Below, piece after piece: positions 1 to 5,621 of a stretch of 8,376 bases of DNA. How positions within the stretch are numbered: position 1 is the stretch's first letter; every line of letters starts with the position of its first letter. The notes beneath the pieces were generated by a model, which did no database searches, had not been told where the DNA came from, and saw only the letters and a list, made by a program, of their open reading frames with translations. The DNA comes from JAWVYT01 sp964605205 (GTDB taxonomy: Bacteria > Gemmatimonadota > Gemmatimonadetes > Longimicrobiales > RSA9). The translations under genes were made by a program, and so were the position numbers. The stretch spans positions 1 to 8,376 of the forward strand of contig CAZSBL010000150.1 in assembly GCA_964605205.1 (NCBI GenBank). The letters are read 5' to 3'.

Positions 1-1264
1 TCGACGTGACGCCCACGAGCCCGACGATCCGGGAGCTGACGGTGACGAAGAAGAAGGCGAAGAGCACGACCAGCGCCGCGGCGATGCCCCGGCCCCAGGC
101 GAACTCGATGGTGCTGAACGCCTGCGGCGCCAGCGTCAGGACCAGGAAGATGATCCCGGCGCCGATGGCCACGGTGCGTAGCGAGAGGTCGTCCTCGGTA
201 CGGGCCACCACGTCGGCGCCCTCCGAGGCGATCCGGGCCCGGATCTGGGCCGCGCCGATCTTGAAGCTCTCGATCATGGTCGGGATGGACCGGATCAGCG
301 TGATGAGCCCGCCGGTGGCCACGGCGCCCGCGCCGATGTAGCGCACGTAGCGGGTCCAGATCAGGCTCGGATCCATCTGGGCGATGGTCAGGACCGTCTC
401 CGGGTAGAGCGGGTCCGCCCGCCCCTCGCCCCAGTACGCGATGATCGGGATGATCACGAGCCACGAGAGCAGCCCGCCGCCCACCATGATGGTGGCGATC
501 CGGGGCCCCAGGATGTAGCCCACGCCGAAGAGCGCGGCGCTCACATCGCTGCCGAGCTCGGCCTTCTTCAGGAACGGGATCTTCACGTGGAGCGAGTCGG
601 GGACGGCCCGGACCCAGCCGGTGATCCCCTTGAGCAGCGCCCCGATCCCGAGGCCGAGGAAGACGTTCTTCGCCCGCGACCCGCCGGTCTCCGCCGCCTT
701 CAGCACCTCGGCGCACGCCGTGCCCTCGGGGTACGGCAGCTCGTGGTGCTCCCGGACGATGAGGAAGCTGCGGAGCGGGACCATGAAGAGGATCCCCAGC
801 AGACCGCCGCTCATGGCCAGGAGCGTGATCTGGACCATGTTCGTGTCGAAGCCCCACAGGAAGAGCGCCGGCAGCGTGAAGATCACGCCGCTGGCCACGG
901 AGCTCGACGCCGAGCCCACCGTCTGGCTCATGTTGGCCTCGAGGATCGAGCTGCTCACTCCGCCCGCCTTCAGCGCCCGGAAGAGCGCCACCGTCATCAC
1001 CGCCACCGGGATGGACGTCGAGATCGTCAGCCCAGCGCGGAGCCCCAGGTACGCGTTGGCCGCGCCGAACAGGATCCCGAAAATGATCCCCGCCGTGATG
1101 GCCTTGAACGTCGCCTCCGCAGGTGACTGGTCGGGGCCGATGTACGGGGCCGGCGGCCGCCGGTCGTCGGGACCCCCGGCGACGGGGCCCGCCACGTCGC
1201 CCTCGGGCATCATGGCGCCCGGGCGGTCGGAGTCGGAAATCGGGGGGTCGGGTCTGTCGGCCAC
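1..1264 (-). CDS. OPT-family oligopeptide transporter (N-terminal part, cut by left edge)
   Basis: Inner-membrane transporter of the OPT superfamily (bacterial/archaeal branch), whose members are proposed to import small peptides or metal chelates; the substrate cannot be read from sequence. 421 codons are visible and the reading frame is open to base 1, so the C-terminal part is missing (family members are usually about 600-700 residues). After a hydrophilic, Pro/Asp-rich N-terminus of about 50 residues come hydrophobic spans and the family landmarks: NAYLGLRAGLT at about 75-85, ILEANMSQTVGSASSS at about 107-122, and the hallmark PYPEGTACAEVL at 177-188. Further membrane segments follow, the last visible one at about 395-412. 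The GTG start at 1264 is preferred because GAGGAGC lies 6 nt upstream; the in-frame ATGs at 1213 and 1210 have no ribosome binding site. It is transcribed leftward, away from the 1265-1632 gap. Family is confident, substrate unknown. Confidence 0.93.
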   Translation of the reverse strand, partial: MADRPDPPISDSDRPGAMMPEGDVAGPVAGGPDDRRPPAPYIGPDQSPAEATFKAITAGIIFGILFGAANAYLGLRAGLTISTSIPVAVMTVALFRALKAGGVSSSILEANMSQTVGSASSSVASGVIFTLPALFLWGFDTNMVQITLLAMSGGLLGILFMVPLRSFLIVREHHELPYPEGTACAEVLKAAETGGSRAKNVFLGLGIGALLKGITGWVRAVPDSLHVKIPFLKKAELGSDVSAALFGVGYILGPRIATIMVGGGLLSWLVIIPIIAYWGEGRADPLYPETVLTIAQMDPSLIWTRYVRYIGAGAVATGGLITLIRSIPTMIESFKIGAAQIRARIASEGADVVARTEDDLSLRTVAIGAGIIFLVLTLAPQAFSTIEFAWGRGIAAALVVLFAFFFVTVSSRIVGLVGVTS

Positions 1265-1270
1265 GGCGCG

Positions 1271-1277
1271 GCTCCTC
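1271..1277 (-). promoter_or_regulatory. Ribosome binding site fixing the GTG start of the OPT transporter
   Basis: On the minus strand GCTCCTC reads GAGGAGC and ends 6 nt before the GTG at 1264. Neither alternative in-frame ATG (1213, 1210) has a purine-rich stretch upstream, so this site decides the start. Confidence 0.65.
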
Positions 1278-1438
1278 GGTTCGGGCTGCACTCTTCCGGG
1301 GGACGGATCGACCCAAGGTAGGAACCGGCGCGGTGGCGGGCCAGAGCGAAGGGGGCCGGAAAGCCGTGACGACAGCCGTGCTGGCGGCGCCGGTCGACGT
1401 GAACCCGACATCGGAGGCGTGGGACGACTGCGCAAGCG

Positions 1439-1529
1439 GAGTTGACGTCGCGATTCGACGGTAACTCACCGCGCGGCCGAGCGCAGGCCGGCCAGCCGCG
1501 GGGTTCGCGTCGCATGGAGACGTCAACTC
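1439..1529. repeat. Operator-like inverted repeats built on GAGTTGACGTC
   Basis: GAGTTGACGTCG (1439-1450) and CGACGGTAACTC (1456-1467) form an imperfect palindrome (10 of 12 positions match) around a 5-nt centre. A further copy, GACGTCAACTC at 1519-1529, is the exact 11-bp reverse complement of 1439-1449. Three half-sites in about 90 bp of non-coding DNA between an OPT transporter start and another gene look like binding sites for a dimeric regulator. Which gene they would control, and by what protein, is unknown. Confidence 0.4.
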
Positions 1530-1632
1530 GCCGACCACGTCCGGGAACCGCGACGTACGTCGGGTCGACGTCTCGCCCGGCCCGCTCCCCGCCCCCTGGA
1601 CGTCAGGACGCTATCGCCGCAAGGTCCGGTGC

Positions 1633-1827
1633 ATGGTCTGCAACGCGCCGCTCGAGGAGGCCGCGTACCACGCCGTAGCCGGAGACCTGCCGCCGGAGGT
1701 CCGGACCGATCCCCGGGTCCGGTCGGCGGGGTTCCGTCGGTGTCCGTCGTGCGGCCGCGTCTACTGGGAGGGGAGCCACACGCGGCGGATGCGCCGGTGG
1801 CTGGAGGCGGTGGCGGAGGGGGTCTGA
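1633..1827 (+). CDS. C-terminal fragment of a Mut7-C RNase-domain protein (probable remnant)
   Basis: The sequence matches the end of Mut7-C proteins: a C-x-x-C followed by N-A-P-L, then FRRCPSCGRVYWEGSH and RM near the C-terminus. Complete Mut7-C proteins carry a PIN-like nuclease region before this zinc-ribbon-like part, about 100 residues more. Here that region is absent: the same frame is open only from 1465, has no ATG, GTG or TTG codon before 1633, and the 1465-1620 translation is Pro/Arg/Ser-rich without PIN acidic motifs. The only in-frame ATG is the Met inside the first C-M-V-C pair, so a protein started there would lose its first zinc-ligand cysteine (codon at 1630-1632). This suggests a 5'-truncated pseudogene, although a stand-alone 64-residue protein is possible (a weak AAGG lies 8 nt upstream). 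It points rightward toward the barrel-SPOR gene, with a 231-bp gap between. Confidence 0.5.
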   Translation: MVCNAPLEEAAYHAVAGDLPPEVRTDPRVRSAGFRRCPSCGRVYWEGSHTRRMRRWLEAVAEGV

Positions 1828-2058
1828 CAGCCCTCGAACCGCCGGGGGCCGGCCCGGAAACGGATAGCGATGGCCCGAAAGATCTAGCGGGTTCACCCGG
1901 CGGAGACGGGCTCGAAGCCGGTCCCTCCGGGGCTCATAAGTTGTTCCACATGAAAGAGTTGGAGCGAAGTCGGCCCCCTCGCGCTCCGCGGGAGGCTTCA
2001 CGGCGCCGATCTGGCATGGATTACGGGTGTTCGAGTACACCCCACCAGGAGCTAGATC

Positions 2059-3246
2059 ATGCGCTGGATCATCCGTCCTTCTTTGTGCGCGCTCGCGACG
2101 GCCACGCTCATCGCCGCCCTGGCGGTGCCGGCCGCCGCCCAGTCCCATCGGGGCGCCATCACCCTCACCGGCGGCGGCTCCGTCCACGGTGACCTGGGGC
2201 CGTTCCCGACCGTGCCCGCCCAGTTCCAGCCGGGGTGGATCACCGGCCTGCAGCTGGAGCGCTGGCTGGGGTCCGGCCGTGTGGGACTCCGGCTCGGTGG
2301 CCTGTGGACCCAGCGGAATCTCGATGAGTCCGGCGCGTCCATGTACAACGTGTTCTCCGCCGAGACCGATGTCCTGATCCGGCTCCGGCAGGCCCGGACC
2401 GGGAACGCCTTCGTGCCGTACGTCGGGCTCGGGGCCGGCGCCACGCACTACGCCGGGGTCGGGAGCGCCGGTACGCTCGTGGACGGTCTGTACGGCGACC
2501 CGGTCTACCGGGCCCACGTCACGGCCGCCCTGGGTACGGACCTCCTGGCCTCCCACCGGACGGGGCTCCGGCTCGAGGTCGGCGACCAGATCGTGCTTCC
2601 GTCCATCGGGCGGAGCCCCGAGGCGGAGGGGCTGCCGATGGTCCACAACCTGGTGGTGACACTCGGGTTCCAGCTTCGCATGGGACGGCTGGCCGGCAGC
2701 GGGATGGCCGACGCCGAACCCGCTCCGTCGGCGGAGCGGGCCGCCGGGTCCGCCTCACCGCGGAGCGAGGGCCCCGATGAAGCCGCAGCCACCCGCGACG
2801 AGCTGCGGGCGCGCCTGGCGGCGAAGGACCGGGAGATCGCCCGGCTCCGGGCCCGCATCGACTCGCTGGAGCCGGCGGCGGGTGCCCCCGCCCCGGCCGC
2901 GGAGCCGGCAGCGGAACAGGCGGCCGAGCCGATGCGGCCCGCGGGGGACGCCGAGGCGCGGTACACGGTCCAGCTGGGCTCGTTCGTCGAGGTCGCCACC
3001 GCCGATCGCTGGGTCGAGCGGCTGGAGGCCCGGGGCCTCCCCGTCTGGCGCGCCGACACCGAGGTACAGGGGCAGCGGGTGAGCCGGGTCCGGGTGGGCG
3101 CCCTGCCCACCGAGGCCGAGGCCCATACGCTGGCCGACGCCCTCGACCGCGACTACGGCTGGCCCGTCTGGGTCGACCGGATCGGTGACGGCGAGCCCAT
3201 CCCGGCCGGCGCCGTTCAGCGGACCCGTGACGTGCTCTATCGCTAG
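2059..3246 (+). CDS. Secreted outer-membrane beta-barrel protein with C-terminal SPOR domain
   Basis: 395-residue exported protein. Residues 1-27 form a signal peptide (Arg-containing n-region, ALATATLIAALAV core, cleavage likely after PAAA, before QS). Residues about 32-208 alternate polar and apolar positions in Gly-rich strands, for example VGLRLGGLW, TDVLIRLR, VPYVGLGAGAT, TGLRLEVGDQIVL and HNLVVTLGFQLRMG, as in small outer-membrane beta-barrels. Residues 245-271 are a charged helix likely to coil, 272-298 an Ala/Pro/Glu linker, and 300-375 a SPOR domain (YTVQLGSFVEVATADRWVER, then VSRVRVGAL.TEAEA). SPOR domains bind peptidoglycan glycan strands lacking stem peptides, often at division septa, so this protein may link the outer membrane to the wall. 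AGGAG 7 nt before the ATG supports the start. No operon partner: the next gene is convergent. Barrel assignment is by pattern only; signal peptide and SPOR are firmer. Confidence 0.85.
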   Translation: MRWIIRPSLCALATATLIAALAVPAAAQSHRGAITLTGGGSVHGDLGPFPTVPAQFQPGWITGLQLERWLGSGRVGLRLGGLWTQRNLDESGASMYNVFSAETDVLIRLRQARTGNAFVPYVGLGAGATHYAGVGSAGTLVDGLYGDPVYRAHVTAALGTDLLASHRTGLRLEVGDQIVLPSIGRSPEAEGLPMVHNLVVTLGFQLRMGRLAGSGMADAEPAPSAERAAGSASPRSEGPDEAAATRDELRARLAAKDREIARLRARIDSLEPAAGAPAPAAEPAAEQAAEPMRPAGDAEARYTVQLGSFVEVATADRWVERLEARGLPVWRADTEVQGQRVSRVRVGALPTEAEAHTLADALDRDYGWPVWVDRIGDGEPIPAGAVQRTRDVLYR

Positions 3247-3327
3247 ACATCGACGCCGATAGCGCCCCGGTCGGGCAGTTGGCGTCAGGAGGCGGTGCGG
3301 TGCGGAGTCCCGGGATCCCCCTGCGAG

Positions 3328-3359
3328 GTCGAGGCTCGAGCTCGAGGTCCAGCCTCGAC
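3328..3359. terminator. Candidate bidirectional terminator hairpin between convergent genes
   Basis: GTCGAGGCT (3328-3336) and AGCCTCGAC (3351-3359) pair perfectly over 9 bp around a 14-nt loop that itself holds the palindrome CTCGAGCTCGAG. It lies about 80 bp past the stop of the barrel-SPOR gene and touches the stop codon of the convergent 11-mer-repeat gene. There is no T-tract on either side, so intrinsic termination is uncertain; the position between two converging genes is the main support. Confidence 0.4.
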
Positions 3360-3775
3360 TATGTCGCTTCCGGCCCGGACTCCCCGGCGCCCTCCGTCCC
3401 GCTGTCCTCCGTCCGGGGCAGCGCCACGGGCGCCTCGTCCTGCTCCTTCGACCGGTTCTCGAGGTCGTTCCGTAGCTCGCCGATCTTGGTCTGGATCCGC
3501 TCCAGCGCCGAGTCGAGCCGCGGCTGGATGTCGGCCAGGAACCTGTCCACCCGCGGCCGGACGTCCTCCATGGCGCTGTCGAGGCGGGGGCGCAGCTCCT
3601 CCATGGCCGAGTCGACGCGCGCGTCCAGCTCCTCCATCGCCTTCTTCACCTTCGGCCGGGCCTCCTCGATGGCGGCCTCGATCCTCGCCTCCAGGTCCTT
3701 CAGGGGGTCCTTCCGGGGCTCCCTCTCGTTCCGCTCGTCCACGGTCTCCTCCTCATTGGGTTGATCCGCTGTCAT
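3359..3775 (-). CDS. Small charged helical protein of tandem 11-residue repeats
   Basis: 138 residues, function not recognised. No signal peptide or membrane segment. Residues 26-102 are seven gap-free 11-residue repeats, for example EEARPKVKKAM, EELDARVDSAM, EELRPRLDSAM, EDVRPRVDRFL and ADIQPRLDSAL. The consensus is acidic pair, hydrophobic, x, Pro/Ala, Arg/Lys, hydrophobic, Asp/Glu/Lys, x, Ala/Phe, hydrophobic. An 11-residue period makes a long amphipathic helix, as in apolipoprotein-type and LEA/phasin-like lipid- or surface-binding proteins, or a right-handed coiled coil. The termini (1-25, 103-138) are polar and likely disordered. The ATG at 3775 has no clear ribosome binding site; an in-frame GTG at codon 12 is preceded by GAGGAGGAG and is a possible alternative start. 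It lies 114 bp downstream of the SprT-like gene on the same strand and converges on the barrel-SPOR gene. Confidence 0.75.
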   Translation of the reverse strand: MTADQPNEEETVDERNEREPRKDPLKDLEARIEAAIEEARPKVKKAMEELDARVDSAMEELRPRLDSAMEDVRPRVDRFLADIQPRLDSALERIQTKIGELRNDLENRSKEQDEAPVALPRTEDSGTEGAGESGPEAT

Positions 3776-3804
3776 CCGTACGCAGCACGACGACGGTTGT
3801 TTCG

Positions 3805-3836
3805 ACCCTCTGCCCCGCGACCGCCACCCTCTGCCC
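3805..3836. repeat. Direct repeat upstream of the 11-mer-repeat gene
   Basis: ACCCTCTGCCC occurs at 3805-3815 and again at 3826-3836, exactly 21 bp apart (two helical turns). Read on the minus strand, GGGCAGAGGGT lies about 30-61 nt upstream of the ATG at 3775. Exact 11-mers at helical spacing next to a start could be activator or repressor half-sites; they could also be a chance product of GC-rich sequence. Confidence 0.3.
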
Positions 3837-3848
3837 GCTCGAAGCGGG
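3834..3848 (-). terminator. Weak hairpin after the SprT-like gene
   Basis: CCCGCT (3834-3839) and AGCGGG (3843-3848) pair over 6 bp with a 3-nt loop, about 40 nt past the stop of the SprT-like gene. No T-tract follows. It could be a weak terminator or simply structure in the leader of the next gene. Confidence 0.22.
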
Positions 3849-3889
3849 TGACCAACGCCGCCCCGGTGCGAGCTCCGACGGAGCCGGGA

Positions 3890-4663
3890 TCACCGCCCCG
3901 CGATGCGTACGTCGTTGACGGCCCGGGGGCGGCATCCCACCCGCCGGGCGATCCGGCGCCAGACCGGACCGTGGCCACGGTGGCCGTGCTCGAGCCACGC
4001 CTCGGCGTGGGCCATCTCGTGGAGCATGGTGTCCTCGAGGAGCGCCCGGTTGGCGGGCCGCAGCAGGTCCGCCGAGATGGCGATCTCCTCCACGGCGCGG
4101 TGGGGCCGGCCGGCGGACGGGGCCGTGCCCACGCCGGAAGCGGATTGACCGCTGCCCCGGCCCGTCCCACCGGACGCGTCGGCCCCGTGCACACCGGCGT
4201 AGCGGACCGTGCCCAGCGACCGGGTCATCCGTCGGCTGATCCGGAGCGGGATCCCGGGCAGCCGGTCCCCGAATCGCTCCCGATTCAACCGGTCGAAGAC
4301 CGCCCGGAGCGGCACGGTCTCCCGGCCGTTCACCCGCCGGCCCCGCCGGGGTTTGCGACGACGGGCCCGCTCCAGTCCGCTTCGCGTGCCCTCCCACTCC
4401 CGGACGGTGCGGAGCGCGGCCCGGCGGGCGGGAGTGTCTCGCGGCGAGGTCGCCACGGTGACCAGGGCGTCCACGATCTCCGGCGGCGCGCCACGGAAGC
4501 ACGCGTGGGCGTTCAGCGTACGGCCATCCTTCGACACTGACAGGAGCACGGAGCGGTTCTCCCGGTACCGGACCCGGCGGATCCCGGAGCGGCTGCCGGA
4601 GCCGCTGCCGGCGCCGCGGGCACGGAGCGCGTCGAGGATCGGGTCGGCCGGGTCGTCTGGCAT
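3890..4663 (-). CDS. SprT-like zinc metalloprotease
   Basis: 257 residues from the chosen start. The zinc site is HEMAH at 215-219 (H215, catalytic E216, H219), then HGPVW at 231-235, where H231 is the likely third ligand. This HExxH...HGxxW layout is that of SprT-like domains (relatives of Spartan); YgjP/WLM-type proteases are the nearest alternative. Before it, VPLRAVFDRLNRERFGDRLPG and the RxxRSLGTVRYAG stretch are the usual lead-in of the domain. Residues 160-187 are a Gly/Ser/Ala-rich insert. Residues 100-110 are strongly basic, suggesting nucleic-acid contact. Residues 28-75 look like a conserved N-terminal region (RYRENRSVLLSVSKDGRTLN). The frame extends to an ATG at 4786, but those 41 extra residues look non-conserved and neither start has a clear ribosome binding site; MPDDPADPI is chosen because the family-like sequence begins soon after it. 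Substrate unknown. Confidence 0.82.
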   Translation of the reverse strand: MPDDPADPILDALRARGAGSGSGSRSGIRRVRYRENRSVLLSVSKDGRTLNAHACFRGAPPEIVDALVTVATSPRDTPARRAALRTVREWEGTRSGLERARRRKPRRGRRVNGRETVPLRAVFDRLNRERFGDRLPGIPLRISRRMTRSLGTVRYAGVHGADASGGTGRGSGQSASGVGTAPSAGRPHRAVEEIAISADLLRPANRALLEDTMLHEMAHAEAWLEHGHRGHGPVWRRIARRVGCRPRAVNDVRIAGR

Positions 4664-4714
4664 CGTCGGAAGGTAACGGGAGCGGGCCGGTCGGTTCGAG
4701 TCCGGGCCGATGCC
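4659..4714 (-). promoter_or_regulatory. Possible hairpin burying the start codon of the SprT-like gene
   Basis: GGCATCG (4659-4665) and CGATGCC (4708-4714) are perfect 7-bp reverse complements. In the minus-strand transcript the chosen ATG (4663-4661) lies inside the 3' arm of the stem, separated by 42 nt from the other arm. This could limit translation initiation. It would mean nothing if translation actually starts at the upstream ATG at 4786. Short arms and a long loop keep confidence low. Confidence 0.22.
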
Positions 4715-4862
4715 GGCCCCGGTGCACACCCGGGGTCCACCCTGCCCGTGGTGCTCGCTCGCGCGGGGTGTTGCTGCCCCGTGCATGCGGCTTGCCCGTG
4801 AGCCACGACGCGATTACGCTCAACCGCCGCATCCGAACCGCTGAATCGTGAAGAGGTAATCG

Positions 4863-5621
4863 ATGACGCCCTGGGTCCTTCGGCTCCTGATCGCCAACGT
4901 GGCCGTGTACTTCGTGACCATGGCCGCGCCGGTGGTGGGCAACTACATGGCGTTCTTCCCACCCGCCGTGCTGTCCCGGCCGTGGACGCCGTTCACCTAC
5001 ATGTTCGTCCACGCCGGCTTCTGGCACATCGCGTTCAACATGCTGATGCTGTACTTCTTCGGGCCCCGGCTGGAAGCCCGGGTCGGGTCGAAGGACTTCA
5101 TCCTCCTCTACCTCGTGGCGGGGCTTTCGGGCGCGATCTTCTCGCTGCTGACGCCGAGCGCGGCCATCGTGGGCGCCTCCGGCGCGGTCCTGGGCGTGAT
5201 CTACGGCTTCGCCCACTTCTGGCCTCAGGAGCGGATCTACATCTGGGGGATCCTGCCGATCCCGGCGTGGGGGCTGGTGGTGGGGACCGCCGCCATCTCG
5301 ATCTGGTTCGGGATCTCCGGCGGTGGCAGCATCGCCCACTTCGCCCACCTGGGCGGCCTGGCCGGCGGCTGGGGCTACCTGAAGTACCGGGAGCGACGCG
5401 CCACGTCGTTCCAGCGTCGCGCCACGGCGCAGCCCTCCACGGTGGACAAGGTGACCGGGAAGGCGGCCCGGGAGGAGAAGAAGTGGGACACCATCGACCT
5501 CGACTCTCTCCACGAGATCAACCGGATGGAGGTGGAGCGGATCCGGGAGAAGGTCGAGGAGGAGGGGAAGGGCAGCCTCACCGCCGATGAGCGGGCGTTC
5601 ATGAACCGGATGGCCGGGTAG
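4863..5621 (+). CDS. Rhomboid-family intramembrane serine protease
   Basis: 252 residues with about six membrane helices in the first 175. Rhomboids cut membrane proteins within the bilayer with a Ser-His dyad. Visible here: HIAFN at 55-59 (the His and Asn of the oxyanion region), GASG at 104-107 with catalytic S106, and AHLGGLAGG at 161-169 with catalytic H162. The L1-loop region between the first two helices is short. A soluble tail of about 75 residues is basic, then acidic and helical, ending in MEVERIREKVEEEGKGSLTA and ADERAFM. That ending resembles the short conserved tail (DUF6576 type) found on many bacterial rhomboids. GAGG 6 nt before the ATG supports the start. The gene is divergent from the SprT-like gene (shared upstream region 4664-4862) and its TAG stop directly abuts the stop of the convergent SDR gene. 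Natural substrate unknown. Confidence 0.94.
   Translation: MTPWVLRLLIANVAVYFVTMAAPVVGNYMAFFPPAVLSRPWTPFTYMFVHAGFWHIAFNMLMLYFFGPRLEARVGSKDFILLYLVAGLSGAIFSLLTPSAAIVGASGAVLGVIYGFAHFWPQERIYIWGILPIPAWGLVVGTAAISIWFGISGGGSIAHFAHLGGLAGGWGYLKYRERRATSFQRRATAQPSTVDKVTGKAAREEKKWDTIDLDSLHEINRMEVERIREKVEEEGKGSLTADERAFMNRMAG

Larger units (their letters stand above)
1265..1632. other. Intergenic stretch with GACGTC-site cluster, no convincing gene
   Basis: No ORF here looks like a protein on either strand; the long reading frames are Arg/Pro/Gly-rich and typical of GC-rich non-coding sequence. It is the upstream region of the leftward OPT gene and of the rightward Mut7-C fragment, so promoters should lie here, but I see no clear -35/-10 pair. 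What stands out is GACGTC at 1444, 1519, 1567 and 1599, a related 10-bp palindrome GACGTACGTC at 1552-1561, and the inverted repeats listed separately. Confidence 0.5.

Noticed and set aside
587..1445. Long plus-strand open frames opposite the OPT transporter.
   Set aside because: The minus strand encodes clear OPT family motifs over the same bases, and the plus-strand translations are Arg/Pro/Glu-rich without family signatures.
1912..1940. Possible sigma70 promoter (CATAAG as -10, TCGAAG as -35) before the barrel-SPOR gene.
   Set aside because: The -10 match is partial and the -35 poor. The 1828-2058 gap is less GC-rich around 1935-1970 and probably holds the promoter, but no element can be fixed by eye.
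2012..2025. TGGCATGGATTACG, resembling a sigma54 -24/-12 site.
   Set aside because: The GC dinucleotide of the -12 element and its spacing to the -24 GG do not fit.
4659..4714. tRNA-like pieces: GGTTCGAGTCC next to a GGCATCG/CGATGCC pair resembling a T-arm and acceptor stem.
   Set aside because: The whole span is about 55 nt, with no D-arm or anticodon arm, and the T-stem pairs poorly. It also overlaps the start of the SprT-like gene.
3753..5513. A 586-codon open frame on the minus strand.
   Set aside because: It runs antisense to the rhomboid gene and in another frame over the SprT-like gene, is Arg/Pro/Gly-rich and has no recognisable motif. Long open shadows are expected at this GC content.
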